Source of the DNA: Nocardia sp. NRRL S-836
Lineage (GTDB): Bacteria; Actinomycetota; Actinomycetes; Mycobacteriales; Pseudonocardiaceae
Assembly (NCBI RefSeq): GCF_001279525.1
Contig: NZ_LGDY01000104.1
Location: 1 to 64,000, forward strand
Length of the DNA stretch: 64,000 nt
Direction of reading: 5' to 3'
Part shown: positions 48,126-57,968 of the stretch, in pieces
How positions within the stretch are numbered: the stretch's first letter is position 1
Layout: every line of letters starts with the position of its first letter
Program-made: the position numbers and the translations under genes
The notes under the pieces: generated by a model
Databases searched by the model: none
The model's input: only the letters and a program-made list of their open reading frames with translations
Told to the model about the DNA's origin: nothing

Positions 48126-50753
48126 CTACTTCTCCGGCAGCGCGGCCAGGCGCTCGTTGATGCGGGTGATGTCGGCCTCGGCGGTGGCCTTGCGCTCCTC
48201 GATCTTGGCGACGACGTCGGCCGGCGCCTTGGCGAGGAAGCCCGCGTTGCCGAGCTTGCCCGAGGTCTGGGCGAGCTCCTTCTGCGCTGCCGCGAGGTCC
48301 TTCTCGAGGCGTTTGCGCTCGGCCACGACGTCGATCGCGCCGGACAGGTCCAGCTCGACCTTCACCGCGCCCTTGGGCAGACCGACCTCCAGCGTGGCGG
48401 AGACGGTGAAGTCCTCGCCCGGTTCGGTCAGGCGGGTCATCGACCGCACCGACGGCACCTGGTCGGTCAGGCCGACGCAGCACGCGCCGCGGACCTTGCC
48501 CGCGACCTTCTGACCGGGCTTGAGGCCCTGCTCGGAACGGAACCGGCGGATCTCGGTGGCCAGCTTCTTGAGGCCCTCGACCTGCGCCAGCGCGTCGGCG
48601 TCGCGCTCGGCACCGGAGGCCTGCGGCCACGCGGCGACGACGAGCGACTCCTCGCCGGTCAGCGTGGTCCACAGCGTCTCGGTGATGAACGGGATCGCCG
48701 GGTGCAGCAGGCGCAGCAGGGTGTCGAGGACGTGGCCCAGCACCGACTGCGTGGCCTCGACGCGGCCCTCGGCGATCTGGACCTTCGCGATCTCCAGGTA
48801 CCAGTCGCAGAACTCGTCCCAGGTGAAGCTGTACAGCGCCTCGCAGGCACGGGAGAACTGGAACGCCTCGAAGTTCGTGTCCACACTGGACACCAGCGCG
48901 TCGAGCTCGTCGAGGATCCAGCGGTCGGCCGCCGTCAGCTCGTCGCGGACCGGCAGCGGACGGGCCACCGTCGCACCGTTGGCCAGCGCGAACCTGGTGG
49001 CGTTCCACAGCTTCGTGGTGAAGTTGCGCGACCCGGCCGCCCACTCCTCGGCGACGGCCATGTCGGAGCCGGGGTTGGTGCCGCGCAGCAGCGTGAACCG
49101 GGTGGCGTCCGCGCCGTAGCGCTCCATCCAGTCCAGCGGGTCGATGCCGTTGCCCTTGGTCTTCGACATCTTCTTGCCGTACTGGTCGCGGATCAGGCCG
49201 TGCAGGAAGACGTGGTCGAACGGCTGCACGTCGTCCATCGCGTACAGGCCGAACATCATCATCCGGACGACCCAGAAGAACAGGATGTCGTAGCCGGTCG
49301 ACAGGACCGAGGTCGGGTAGAACTTCTTGAGGTCCTCGGTGGACTCCGGCCAGCCCAGCGTGGAGAACGGCCACAGGCCGGAGGAGAACCAGGTGTCGAG
49401 GACGTCCTCGTCCTGGCGCCAGCCCTCACCGGTGGGCGCCTCGTCGTCCGGGCCGACGCACACGACCTCGCCGTTCGGGCCGTACCAGACCGGGATCCGG
49501 TGGCCCCACCACAGCTGCCGCGAGATGCACCAGTCGTGCAGGTTGTCGGTCCAGTCGAAGTACCGCTTGTTCAGCTCGGCCGGGTGGATCTTGGTGCGGC
49601 CGTCGCGGACGGCGGCGGACGCCTTGGCCGCGATGCCCTCGACCTTGACCCACCACTGCAGCGACAGGCGCGGCTCGATGACCGTGTCGCACCGCGAGCA
49701 GTGCCCGACGGCGTGGACGTACGGCCGCTTCTCCGCGACGATCCGGCCGTCCGCGCGCAACGCGGCGACGATCGCCGGACGCGCCTCGAACCGGTCGAGC
49801 CCCTCGAACGGGCCGTGCGCGGTGATGGTGGCGCGGCCGTCCATGATCGTGAGGTTCGGCAGGCCGTGGCGCTGGCCGATCTCGAAGTCGTTCGGGTCGT
49901 GCGCGGGCGTGACCTTGACCGCGCCGGTGCCGAACGCCGGGTCGACGTGCGTGTCGGCGACGATCGGGATGCGGCGGCCGGTCAGCGGCAGCTCGACCTC
50001 GGTGCCGATGAGGTGCCGGTAGCGCTCGTCGTCCGGGTGGACGGCGACCGCGGTGTCGCCGAGCATCGTCTCGGCGCGCGTGGTCGCGACGACGATCGAC
50101 GCGTCACCGTCGCCGTAGCGGATCGAGACGAGCTCGCCCTCGTCGTCGCTGTGGTCGACCTCGACGTCCGACAGCGCCGTCTGGCAGCGCGGGCACCAGT
50201 TGATGATCCGCTCGGCCTGGTAGATCAGGCCGTCGTCGTACATCTTCTTGAAGATCGTCTGGACGGCGCGCGACAGCCCCTCGTCCATGGTGAAGCGCTC
50301 ACGCGACCAGTCGATGCCGTCGCCGAGCCGCTTCATCTGGTCGAGGATCTTGCCGCCGTACTCCTGCTTCCACTCCCACACGCGCTCGACGAACTTCTCG
50401 CGCCCGAGGTCGTGCCGCGACAGGCCCTGCCCGGCCAGGTCGCGCTCGACGGCGTTCTGCGTGGCGATGCCGGCGTGGTCCATGCCCGGCAGCCACAGCA
50501 CCTCGTAGCCCTGCATGCGGCGGCGCCTGGACAGCGCGTCCATCACGCTGTGGTTCATGGCGTGACCCATGTGCAGGCTGCCGGTGACGTTCGGCGGGGG
50601 CAGCACGATCGTGAACGGCGGCTTGTCGCTCTTGACGTCGGCGGTGAAGTAACCGCGGTCGACCCACCGCTGGTACAGCTCCGCCTCTACCTCCGCCGGA
50701 GTCCACGCGGCGGGGAGGTCGGGACGCTGGGTTGCGGTGTCGAGTTCAGTCAC
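48126..50753 (-). CDS. valS: Valyl-tRNA synthetase
   Basis: An 875-residue class I synthetase. The HIGH motif appears as [17 protein letters not shown] near residue 50 and KMSKS as KKMSKTKGN near 540. An editing (CP1) domain lies between, and a C-terminal coiled-coil arm ([14 protein letters not shown]) ends the protein. GTG at 50753 gives [14 protein letters not shown]; a much longer open frame upstream is antisense to the next gene. Full length. Operon leader for folC and the DUF4233 gene. Confidence 0.97.
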   Translation of the reverse strand: MTELDTATQRPDLPAAWTPAEVEAELYQRWVDRGYFTADVKSDKPPFTIVLPPPNVTGSLHMGHAMNHSVMDALSRRRRMQGYEVLWLPGMDHAGIATQNAVERDLAGQGLSRHDLGREKFVERVWEWKQEYGGKILDQMKRLGDGIDWSRERFTMDEGLSRAVQTIFKKMYDDGLIYQAERIINWCPRCQTALSDVEVDHSDDEGELVSIRYGDGDASIVVATTRAETMLGDTAVAVHPDDERYRHLIGTEVELPLTGRRIPIVADTHVDPAFGTGAVKVTPAHDPNDFEIGQRHGLPNLTIMDGRATITAHGPFEGLDRFEARPAIVAALRADGRIVAEKRPYVHAVGHCSRCDTVIEPRLSLQWWVKVEGIAAKASAAVRDGRTKIHPAELNKRYFDWTDNLHDWCISRQLWWGHRIPVWYGPNGEVVCVGPDDEAPTGEGWRQDEDVLDTWFSSGLWPFSTLGWPESTEDLKKFYPTSVLSTGYDILFFWVVRMMMFGLYAMDDVQPFDHVFLHGLIRDQYGKKMSKTKGNGIDPLDWMERYGADATRFTLLRGTNPGSDMAVAEEWAAGSRNFTTKLWNATRFALANGATVARPLPVRDELTAADRWILDELDALVSSVDTNFEAFQFSRACEALYSFTWDEFCDWYLEIAKVQIAEGRVEATQSVLGHVLDTLLRLLHPAIPFITETLWTTLTGEESLVVAAWPQASGAERDADALAQVEGLKKLATEIRRFRSEQGLKPGQKVAGKVRGACCVGLTDQVPSVRSMTRLTEPGEDFTVSATLEVGLPKGAVKVELDLSGAIDVVAERKRLEKDLAAAQKELAQTSGKLGNAGFLAKAPADVVAKIEERKATAEADITRINERLAALPEK

Positions 50754-50777
50754 AGCTGACAAGTCTACGGAGCCGGG

Positions 50778-50801
50778 GGTATCGACTTGAAACGAGATAC
50801 C
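50778..50801. promoter_or_regulatory. Inverted repeat in the valS divergent promoter gap
   Basis: GGTATC (50778-50783) and GATACC (50796-50801) are perfect arms around a 12-bp spacer, 25 bp before the valS GTG and about 90 bp before the divergent gene. It may be an operator or chance; no regulator is assigned. Confidence 0.3.
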
Positions 50802-50889
50802 TGATAACGGCCCGGCGACGATCCGGACCGAGCGGGTGGTACCGCTTCCCCCGGTGCTCGATGATGTGCGCCGATCACCTGGGGGGAAC

Positions 50890-51771
50890 GTGCACAACGA
50901 CATCGAGGACCATCCCGACCTGAGGGACGAGGCCTGGATCCGCGCCGCGAACAGACGCGCGCGGCAGGAGGTCCGCAGGCAGCGCAGACAGGCCCGCATG
51001 CGCAGGCACGGCGGCAAGGTCGTGTCCGCGGTCGCGCTCGTCGTGATCGCCGGCGTGCTGTTCGGCCTGTACCGGGCGGGGCAGTTCGGCGAGCTCTCGC
51101 TGCCCGAGCTGCCGGCCGCGCACAAGGCCGTCGACACCGCGCAACCGTTCGCGCGCACTCCCGCCGAGCACTGGGCGGACGGCGACAAGGGCATCGTCGC
51201 GCCGGACGACAACCCCGAGTACCTCCCGCTCTACGCGGCCGTGCGCAGGGCGCTCGTCGCGGCGCACCTCGACTCGAAGATGGTGGTCGAGCGCGACCGG
51301 GCGGCGTTGTTCGCGATGCTGGCGCCGGAGGTGCGGGAGCACTTCGAGCCGACGACGGACACCGTGCTGTGGACGCGGATCAAGGAGGGCACGAAGCTGC
51401 TGCCGGTGCCGGTCAAGGTGGACGGGCGGATGTGGCCCGGCCGTGACGCGGACGGCACGCTCATCGTGCACACCAGCTACCGGTTCGCCTACGCGTTCGA
51501 CCCCGGCGACCGCGCGGACACGCTGTTCGAGCAGAACGACCTGCTCGCCATGGTCAGGGCCGACGCGGACTTCGCGCTCACCCCGGAGGGGCTCTGGGTC
51601 ACGAAGGTCGACGGCTACCACTACATGATGGCCTGTCAGGCGTCCAAGGACGGCTACCTGGCGCCGGCCTTCACCGAGAAGCGCCGGCAGGACGAGGAGG
51701 GCAGCGAACGCGGGCCGGACGAGTGGTTCGCTTCGAACGCGCCCATCCCGACCACGAGCGGCTGCCACTGA
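50890..51771 (+). CDS. Membrane-anchored protein of unknown function
   Basis: A 293-residue protein. A basic cytoplasmic N-terminus ([20 protein letters not shown]) precedes one transmembrane helix (about 45-62, [18 protein letters not shown]), and a ~230-residue domain then faces outwards. The outer domain ends with a single Cys-His. I do not recognise the family. GTG at 50890 follows GGGGGGAAC and gives a sensible anchor topology. It is divergent from valS. A palindrome at 51799-51825 follows its stop. Confidence 0.8.
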   Translation: MHNDIEDHPDLRDEAWIRAANRRARQEVRRQRRQARMRRHGGKVVSAVALVVIAGVLFGLYRAGQFGELSLPELPAAHKAVDTAQPFARTPAEHWADGDKGIVAPDDNPEYLPLYAAVRRALVAAHLDSKMVVERDRAALFAMLAPEVREHFEPTTDTVLWTRIKEGTKLLPVPVKVDGRMWPGRDADGTLIVHTSYRFAYAFDPGDRADTLFEQNDLLAMVRADADFALTPEGLWVTKVDGYHYMMACQASKDGYLAPAFTEKRRQDEEGSERGPDEWFASNAPIPTTSGCH

Positions 51772-51798
51772 TCACTCGTTCAGAGGTGCCGGGCGGCC

Positions 51799-51825
51799 GT
51801 GACGGCGATCACAATTGACCGTCAC
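51799..51825 (+). terminator. Probable terminator after the membrane-anchored protein gene
   Basis: GTGACGG (51799-51805) and CCGTCAC (51819-51825) form a 7-bp stem with a 13-base loop, 27 bp after the stop. The loop contains ATCACAATTG, which also occurs in the proA-recQ gap, so a regulatory role is not excluded. Confidence 0.5.
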
Positions 51826-51919
51826 GGACCGTTCAACCCCTTGGGGCCCGTGATGGCGACGCCGCCGCGTTCTTCGGGGGCGCTGGCGGCGCCGACGTCC
51901 ATCGGCGAAGAATGCGGGT

Positions 51920-54208
51920 ATGAGCAGCAAGCCCCCGCAGCACGACGTCGACGAGTCCGAGCTCGAAGTCTCCACGCCCAAGACCTGGGCCGCGGGCGTG
52001 CCCGGTGTGCTCGTCTCGCTCGACCGCGCGGTCGAGCAGATGGGTGTGACCAGGACCGTCAAGACGTTGCGCCTGCTCAACCAGCGTGAAGGGTTCGACT
52101 GTCCCGGTTGCGCGTGGCCGGAGCCGCAGGGCCACCGCAAGATGGCGGAGTTCTGCGAGAACGGCGCGAAGGCCGTGGCCGAGGAGGCCACCAAGCGCCG
52201 CATCGGGCCGGAGTTCTTCGCCGAGCACCCCATCTCCAGCCTGCGGACGAAGACCGACTACTGGCTCGGCCAGCAGGGCCGGATCACCGAGCCGATGGTC
52301 CTGCGTCCCGGCGCGACCCACTACACGCCGATCGGCTGGGACGCCGCGTTCACGCTCATCGCGCAGGAGCTGACCGCGCTGTCGTCGCCGGACGAGGCGA
52401 TCTTCTACACCTCCGGCCGCACCAGCAACGAGGCCGCGTTCCTCTACCAGCTGCTGGTCCGCTCGTTCGGCACGAACAACCTGCCGGACTGCTCGAACAT
52501 GTGCCACGAGTCGTCGGGCTCGGCGCTCAACGAGACCATCGGCATCGGCAAGGGCTCGGTGTCGATCAAGGACTTCGACCTCGCTGACCTGATCGTGGTC
52601 ATCGGCCAGAACCCCGGCACGAACCACCCGCGCATGCTCAGCGCGCTGGAGGACGCCAAGAAGAACGGCGCGAAGATCATCGCGATCAACCCGCTGCCGG
52701 AAGCCGGGCTGATGCGGTTCAAGAACCCGCAGAACGTCGCGGGCGTCGTCGGCCGCGGCACCGCGCTGTGCGACGAGTTCGTGCAGATCAAGGTCGGCGG
52801 CGACCAGGCGCTGTTCCAGGCGGTCGGGCACCTGCTGCTGCGGTGGGACAAGCTCGACAGGACCTTCATCGAGGCCAAGACGCACGGGTTCGAGCAGTAC
52901 GCGGCGAGCGTCCGCGAGCTCGACTGGGACCGCGTGCTCGCCGCGACCGGCCTGACCCGCGAGCAGATCACCCGCGTGGCCGGCATGTTCGTCGACTCGC
53001 AGCGCACGATCGCCTGCTGGGCCATGGGCCTGACGCAGCACAAGCACTCCGTGCCGACGATCCGCGAGATCACCAACGTGATGTTCCTGCGTGGCATGAT
53101 CGGCAAGCCGGGTGCGGGCCTGTGCCCGGTGCGCGGCCACTCGAACGTGCAGGGCGACCGCACGATGGGCATCTACGAGAAGATGCCGGAGAAGTTCCTG
53201 CTGGCGCTGGAGAACGAGTTCGGCATCCCGGTGCCGCGCAAGCACGGTTTCGACACCGTCGACGCGATCAACGCCATGCGCCAGGGCCGCGGCAAGGTGT
53301 TCATCGCGATGGGCGGCAACTTCGTCAGCGCCACCCCGGACACCCCGGTGACCGAGAAGGCGCTGGAGCAGTGCTCGTTGACCGTGCACGTCTCCACGAA
53401 GCTCAACCGCTCGCACGTCGTGCACGGCCGCACGGCGCTGATCCTGCCCGCGCTGGGCCGCACCGAAAGCGACGTGCAGCACTCCGGCGAGCAGTTCGTG
53501 ACGGTCGAGGACTCGATGTCGGTCGTGCACCGCTCACGGGGCCGCCTCAAGCCCGCCTCCGACCAGCTGCTGTCCGAGGTGTCGATCATCTGCCGGCTGG
53601 CGCGCGAGGTGCTCGGCCCCGCGCACCCCGTGGCGTGGGAGGACTTCGAGAAGGACTACGACGTCATCCGCGAGCACATCGCCCGCGTCGTGCCGGGGTG
53701 CACCGACTACAACACGCGCGTGCGCCAGCCCGACGGTTTCGTGCTGCCGCACCCGCCGCGCGACTCGCAGGAGTTCGCGACGGCGACCGGCAAGGCCAAC
53801 TTCACGGCGAACGAGCTGACCGTGATCGAGGTGCCGGAGGGCCGGCTGCTGATGCAGACCCTGCGCAGCCACGACCAGTACAACACCACGATCTACGGCT
53901 TGGACGACCGCTACCGGGGCGTGAAGGACGGCCGGCGCGTGGTGTTCGTGAACCCGGACGACCTCAAGGCGCTCGGGCTCTCCGACGGGCAGCTGGTCGA
54001 CATCGTGTCGGAGTGGAAGGACGACCCGACGGGCGTGGTCGAGCGCCGCGCCGAGTCGTTCCGGATCGTCTCGTACTCGACCGCGCGCGGGTGCGTGGCC
54101 ACGTACTTCCCCGAGGCGAACCCGTTGGTGCCGCTGGACTCCAAGGCCGACATCTCCGGAACGCCGACCTCGAAGTCGGTGATCGTGCGCCTGGAGCCCG
54201 CTGCCTGA
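51920..54208 (+). CDS. FdhF/YdeP-family molybdopterin oxidoreductase
   Basis: A 762-residue molybdenum enzyme of the formate dehydrogenase H-like YdeP group. N-terminal CPGCAWPEPQGH is the family's reduced Cys cluster, YTSGRTSNEAAF is the pterin-binding region, and NMCHESSGSALNE holds the likely Mo-ligand Cys. A C-terminal molydopterin dinucleotide-binding domain starts near 620 (RSHDQYNTTIYGLDDRYRG). ATG at 51920 is the start. FdhD, which sulphurates such enzymes, is at 57141-57968. The true substrate is uncertain: YdeP proteins are only loosely linked to formate and to acid resistance. Confidence 0.92.
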   Translation: MSSKPPQHDVDESELEVSTPKTWAAGVPGVLVSLDRAVEQMGVTRTVKTLRLLNQREGFDCPGCAWPEPQGHRKMAEFCENGAKAVAEEATKRRIGPEFFAEHPISSLRTKTDYWLGQQGRITEPMVLRPGATHYTPIGWDAAFTLIAQELTALSSPDEAIFYTSGRTSNEAAFLYQLLVRSFGTNNLPDCSNMCHESSGSALNETIGIGKGSVSIKDFDLADLIVVIGQNPGTNHPRMLSALEDAKKNGAKIIAINPLPEAGLMRFKNPQNVAGVVGRGTALCDEFVQIKVGGDQALFQAVGHLLLRWDKLDRTFIEAKTHGFEQYAASVRELDWDRVLAATGLTREQITRVAGMFVDSQRTIACWAMGLTQHKHSVPTIREITNVMFLRGMIGKPGAGLCPVRGHSNVQGDRTMGIYEKMPEKFLLALENEFGIPVPRKHGFDTVDAINAMRQGRGKVFIAMGGNFVSATPDTPVTEKALEQCSLTVHVSTKLNRSHVVHGRTALILPALGRTESDVQHSGEQFVTVEDSMSVVHRSRGRLKPASDQLLSEVSIICRLAREVLGPAHPVAWEDFEKDYDVIREHIARVVPGCTDYNTRVRQPDGFVLPHPPRDSQEFATATGKANFTANELTVIEVPEGRLLMQTLRSHDQYNTTIYGLDDRYRGVKDGRRVVFVNPDDLKALGLSDGQLVDIVSEWKDDPTGVVERRAESFRIVSYSTARGCVATYFPEANPLVPLDSKADISGTPTSKSVIVRLEPAA

Positions 54209-54370
54209 TCAGGCGTGCCGGACCCGGACGGACGGCCGTAACCGGCGCCGTTCGGGTTCGGCCGCGACCTCGTCCTCGTTCTTCTTGACGAGCCGGCGCG
54301 CGGCGGCGTCGGCCTCGAACTCCTGCTGACGGAACTTCGCGAAAGCAAACGCGTGGTCGTGCGGGATCAT
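54209..54370 (-). CDS. 53-residue protein downstream of ArsR
   Basis: A short open frame with coding character: ATG at 54370 preceded by AAGGAG eight bases upstream, and a stop (54209) that abuts the convergent fdhF stop. The protein starts MIPHDHAFAFAKFRQQEFEA and continues with a charged region rich in Glu and Arg (ERRRLRPSVRVRH at the end). It starts 25 bp after the arsR stop on the same strand, so both are probably one transcript. I do not recognise it. It has no membrane helix. Confidence 0.65.
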   Translation of the reverse strand: MIPHDHAFAFAKFRQQEFEADAAARRLVKKNEDEVAAEPERRRLRPSVRVRHA

Positions 54371-54395
54371 GCGGGTTCTCCTTCGAGTCGGTTCG

Positions 54396-54953
54396 TTACT
54401 CGGGTGCGATCGTGTGGCTGAGGAAGAGCCGGAACGCGCGGGCGCCCTCGGGACGCAGCTCGGGGTTCAGCTTGCGCTCGCCGTACTTCTCGAAGACGGC
54501 CCGCAGCTCCTCGACGAGAGCGACGGCCTCTTCGGCGGTGACGAACTTGACAGTGCCCTCGGTGCCGATCGCCGGGCGCCAGTCCGCGGGCATCCGGTCG
54601 AACTGCCGCAGGCCCGACCGGATGCGGTCGAACTCCTGATCCAGGTAGGCCATCGACGCCGCCTCGGCCGCGAGCGCCGCCTCACCCTCCAGCCCCTCGG
54701 TCGAGATGGACTGGCGCTTCGAGATGATCTTCCAGGGCTTCTGCCTGCCCGGCCCCTCGACCTCCTCGACGAAGCCGTACTTGGCCAGCATGTTCAGGTG
54801 GTACGAGCAGCTCGCGACGCTCTCGCCGAGCGCCGCGGAGCACTGGGTCGCGGTCTGCGGCCCCTGCTCGGTGAGCAGTTGCAGCACCTTCCAGCGGAAC
54901 GGGTGCGAGAGCGCCCGCAGCGCTTTGGGGTCGGTGAGAGCTCCGTCGGTCAT
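54396..54953 (-). CDS. ArsR-family winged-helix regulator
   Basis: A 185-residue regulator. The winged helix covers about residues 8-85 (KALRALSHPFRWKVLQLLTE, then TATQCSAALGESVASCSYHL as recognition helix). A helical C-terminal effector part has no clustered Cys metal site, so a non-metal signal is likely. ATG at 54953 lies 17 bp from a perfect inverted repeat that must be its operator. The 53-residue gene follows. It is convergent with fdhF. Confidence 0.92.
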   Translation of the reverse strand: MTDGALTDPKALRALSHPFRWKVLQLLTEQGPQTATQCSAALGESVASCSYHLNMLAKYGFVEEVEGPGRQKPWKIISKRQSISTEGLEGEAALAAEAASMAYLDQEFDRIRSGLRQFDRMPADWRPAIGTEGTVKFVTAEEAVALVEELRAVFEKYGERKLNPELRPEGARAFRLFLSHTIAPE

Positions 54954-54969
54954 GACCCGACGGTACGCG

Positions 54970-55001
54970 TATCAAGGACCCTTTAGCAACGTTCCTTGAT
55001 A
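54970..55001 (-). promoter_or_regulatory. Operator of the ArsR-type regulator
   Basis: TATCAAGGA (54970-54978) and TCCTTGATA (54993-55001) are perfect 9-bp arms around a 14-bp spacer in the 70-bp gap before arsR. This is the usual size and place for an autoregulatory ArsR site. Confidence 0.75.
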
Positions 55002-55023
55002 TAGAAGTCTTGAGATAGGTCGG

Positions 55024-55515
55024 CTACCAGTCGGGCGAGTTCCGTGCCACGGCCGTGACCAGCGGCAACGACTCGATGACCGGCACCCGCAGCAGCTCGG
55101 CGGGTGCGTCGGGGTCGCGCACCGGCTCCACCAGCTCGCGCAGCAACGCGCCCACGACGTCGTCCGCCGTCGAGTCGATCTCCGGGGCCAGGTCCCGCAG
55201 CTGGGCGGCGGCCTCGTTCAGCACGCGCGGGCGCAGGGGTTCTTCGAGCATCAGCGCCGCCAGCCGCAGCACCCGCCGGCACGTGCGCAACCGCAGGCTG
55301 CGCGACGCCGACTCCGGGCCACCGGCCAGGCCGAGCCGGCCGCGGGTGCGGTCGATCCACGGCTCGATCGTCTCCCGGCGCCAGATCGGGCCGGACGCGA
55401 GCTCGGCGTCCGGCTCGGGGATGCCGTGCGAACGACGCTTGCGCCACACCGTGACGAGCTGCCGGCTCAGTCCCATGGTGTCGGCGATCTCCGCGATCCC
55501 GTAGAAGTCCCCCAC
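55024..55515 (-). CDS. Helix-turn-helix DNA-binding protein (MerR/AlpA-like fold)
   Basis: A 163-residue protein. The N-terminal ~55 residues form a winged HTH of the excisionase/MerR type (YGIAEIADTMGLSRQLVTVW, then IWRRETIEPWI). The remaining ~100 residues are helical and Arg/Leu/Glu-rich (RTCRRVLRLAALMLEEPLRP) without recognised motifs. GTG at 55515. Single genes of this type are common in Pseudonocardiales; no phage genes surround it. The target is unknown. Confidence 0.75.
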   Translation of the reverse strand: MGDFYGIAEIADTMGLSRQLVTVWRKRRSHGIPEPDAELASGPIWRRETIEPWIDRTRGRLGLAGGPESASRSLRLRTCRRVLRLAALMLEEPLRPRVLNEAAAQLRDLAPEIDSTADDVVGALLRELVEPVRDPDAPAELLRVPVIESLPLVTAVARNSPDW

Positions 55516-55561
55516 GACACCAGTGTAACCAGAGATGACGCCTCACGTCATCGAAAATGTC

Positions 55562-57076
55562 TCACAGGCGTTCCAGCACGGCCCGCGCCGCGTTGTGGCC
55601 GCCGATCCCGCTGACCCCGCCGCCACGCCGGGAGCCCGCGCCGCACACGAAGACGTTGCCGACGTCGGTCTCCACGCCCCAGCGGCCGACCTCGTCGTCG
55701 TTCTCGGCGAACGGCCAGTCGAGCTCGCCGTGGAAGATGTTGCCACCCGGCAGTCCGAGCTCCTCCTCCAGGTCCAGCGGCGTGCGGGCCTCGATGCACG
55801 GCTTGCCGTCGGCGTCGACGGCCAGGCAGTCCTGGACCGGCTCGACCAGGTGGGCGTTGAGCTGGTCGAGGTACCGCGCGACGAGCCGGTCGCGCAGCTC
55901 GTCGTTGCGCCCCTCGAACAACGACGCCGGCAGGTGCAGGCCGAACAGCGTCAGCGTCTCGTGCCCGGCCAGCGACGGGCCGAGGATCGACGGGTCGGTC
56001 AGCGAGTGGCAGTACATCTCGCCGGGCAGCACCGACGGCACCTCGCCCGCTGCGCTCTCCAGGTACGCGGTCTCCAGCTGGTCGTAGGACTCGTCGAGGT
56101 GGAACGTGCCGGCGAACGCGAGCCGTGCGTCCACACCGGACCTCAGCTCCGGCAGCCGCCGCAGCAACATGTTGATCTTCAGCTGGCAGCCGGGTTCGTC
56201 GTGGACCTCCTTGCCCTGCAACCGTCCCAGCACCGACGGGGCCACGTTGGACAGCACGAACCGGGCGTCGACCGCGCCGTCGCTGTGCTCGACGCGGGCC
56301 GTCGTGCCGTCCGACTCGACGGACGTGACCTCGACGCCGGTGAGGATCTTCGCCCCGGCCTCGCGCGCGGCCCGTTCGAGCTCGGCGGTGACCGCTCCCA
56401 TGCCCCCGACCGGCACCTTCCACTCCCCCGTGCCGTTGCCGACCACGTGGTAGAGGAAGCACTTGTTGGCACGCAACGAGTGCAGCGACGAGTGCGTGCC
56501 GATCAACGCGTCGGTCGCGACGACACCGCGCACCAGGTTGTTGCCGAACAGCTCCTGCAACGTCGCGCCGATCGGCCGTTCGAAGACCTGCTCCCACACC
56601 CGGCCGCGCGCCACCGCGTCGACGTGCACGCGCAGGTGCTCACGGGAGACCAGCGGCTCCAGCAACGTCGGCGCGAGCGCGCGGGCCATGAGCTCGAGGT
56701 CGGCGTACCAGCGCTGCCAGCGCTCCCAGTCGTCGAGGTCACCGCACACGGCGCGGAACGACTGGACCGTCGCCTCCCCCGGCGAGCGTTCGACCAGCAG
56801 CCCGGTCCCGCCGTCGGGCGTGTAGGAGGACGCGGCCCGCGACTTCAGCGCCAGGTTCAGCCCGAGGTCCTTCACGATCCGGTCGGGCAGCAGGCTGACC
56901 AGGTAGGAGAACCGCGACAGCCGGGCGTCGACACCGGCCCACGGTGACGCGCTCACCGCCGCGCCGCCGACGTGCGGGAGCTTCTCCAGCATCGTCACCG
57001 ACCGGCCGGCCCCCGCCAGGTATGCGGCGGCGACCAGCCCGTTGTGGCCGCCTCCCACGATCACGACGTCGTCCAT
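55562..57076 (-). CDS. Phytoene-dehydrogenase-like FAD oxidoreductase (PYROXD2 type)
   Basis: A 504-residue flavoprotein. The FAD-binding dinucleotide motif VVIVGGGHNGLVAAAYLAGAG is at the N-terminus (about 4-24), MLEKLPHVGGAAV follows, and the C-terminal FAD motif FVCGAGSRRGGGVSGIGG closes it. This pattern fits the CrtI/PYROXD2 group of carotenoid-desaturase-like enzymes. No carotenoid genes are adjacent, so the substrate is open. It ends 46 bp before the HTH gene and is divergent from fdhD across a 64-bp gap. Confidence 0.9.
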   Translation of the reverse strand: MDDVVIVGGGHNGLVAAAYLAGAGRSVTMLEKLPHVGGAAVSASPWAGVDARLSRFSYLVSLLPDRIVKDLGLNLALKSRAASSYTPDGGTGLLVERSPGEATVQSFRAVCGDLDDWERWQRWYADLELMARALAPTLLEPLVSREHLRVHVDAVARGRVWEQVFERPIGATLQELFGNNLVRGVVATDALIGTHSSLHSLRANKCFLYHVVGNGTGEWKVPVGGMGAVTAELERAAREAGAKILTGVEVTSVESDGTTARVEHSDGAVDARFVLSNVAPSVLGRLQGKEVHDEPGCQLKINMLLRRLPELRSGVDARLAFAGTFHLDESYDQLETAYLESAAGEVPSVLPGEMYCHSLTDPSILGPSLAGHETLTLFGLHLPASLFEGRNDELRDRLVARYLDQLNAHLVEPVQDCLAVDADGKPCIEARTPLDLEEELGLPGGNIFHGELDWPFAENDDEVGRWGVETDVGNVFVCGAGSRRGGGVSGIGGHNAARAVLERL

Positions 57077-57140
57077 GCCCCGAGTTCCCTCCCACGTAGC
57101 CTGGTCGTGGGGAACTTAGCGGTCCGAAGGAGATGTGCAC

Positions 57141-57968
57141 ATGGGCCGAGTGACGGTGCGCCGGGCGGTCGAGCGGGTGTCGCCGGACGGGCGGCGGCGA
57201 CGGGTCGACGCGCTGGCCGCCGAGGAGCCGCTGGAGCTGCGCGTCAACGGGCGGGCGCTGGCCGTCACGATGCGCACGCCCGGCCAGGACGTCGAGCTCG
57301 CGCACGGCTTCCTGCTCAGCGAGGGCGTGATCGGGTCGGCGCGGGACGTGTCGGTGGCGCGGTTCTGCGAGGGCACCGGGCCGGACGGCATGAACACCTA
57401 CAACGTGCTCGACGTCGCGCTGGCCGACGGTGTGCCCGAGCCGGACACCGGCGTGGAGCGCAACTTCTACACCACGTCGTCGTGCGGGGTGTGCGGGAAG
57501 GCCGCGCTGGACGCGGTGAAGCTCAAGACGCGCTTCTCCCCCGCCGCCGACCCGGTGCGGGTCACCCCGGAGGCGCTGACGGCGTTCCCGGACGCGTTGC
57601 GGACCCGCCAGAAGGTCTTCTCCGCCACCGGCGGGCTGCACGCGGCCGGACTCTTCCGCGACGGCGAGCTGCTGGTCGTGCGCGAGGACGTGGGCCGGCA
57701 CAACGCCGTGGACAAGGTGCTGGGCTGGGCGGTGCTCCAAGACCTGGTGCCGTTGACCGGGTCGGTGCTGATGGTGTCCGGGCGGGCGTCGTTCGAGCTG
57801 GTGCAGAAGGCCGCGATGGCCGGGATCGCGGTGCTCGCCGCGGTGTCGGCGCCGTCGTCGCTCGCGGTGGAGCTGGCGCAGGAGCAGGGCATGACGCTCG
57901 TCGGGTTCCTGCGCGGCGACTCGATGAACGTCTACACCGGCGGGGAGCGGGTCGTTGAGGCCGCTTGA
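57141..57968 (+). CDS. fdhD: Formate dehydrogenase accessory sulphurtransferase FdhD
   Basis: A 275-residue FdhD. It passes sulphur from IscS to the molybdenum cofactor of formate dehydrogenases. The catalytic CxxC is in [13 protein letters not shown] (about residue 118), and [15 protein letters not shown] and [16 protein letters not shown] are typical. ATG at 57141 has AAGGAG eight bases upstream; GTG at 57135 is less likely. Its probable client is the FdhF/YdeP enzyme at 51920-54208, separated by four minus-strand genes. Its 3' end overlaps the CoA-transferase gene by 14 bp. Confidence 0.95.
   Translation: MGRVTVRRAVERVSPDGRRRRVDALAAEEPLELRVNGRALAVTMRTPGQDVELAHGFLLSEGVIGSARDVSVARFCEGTGPDGMNTYNVLDVALADGVPEPDTGVERNFYTTSSCGVCGKAALDAVKLKTRFSPAADPVRVTPEALTAFPDALRTRQKVFSATGGLHAAGLFRDGELLVVREDVGRHNAVDKVLGWAVLQDLVPLTGSVLMVSGRASFELVQKAAMAGIAVLAAVSAPSSLAVELAQEQGMTLVGFLRGDSMNVYTGGERVVEAA

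Noticed and set aside
50754..50889. A T-box or other riboswitch before valS.
   Set aside because: Only a 6-bp inverted repeat is visible. No T-box sequence or specifier stem could be recognised in the 136-bp gap.
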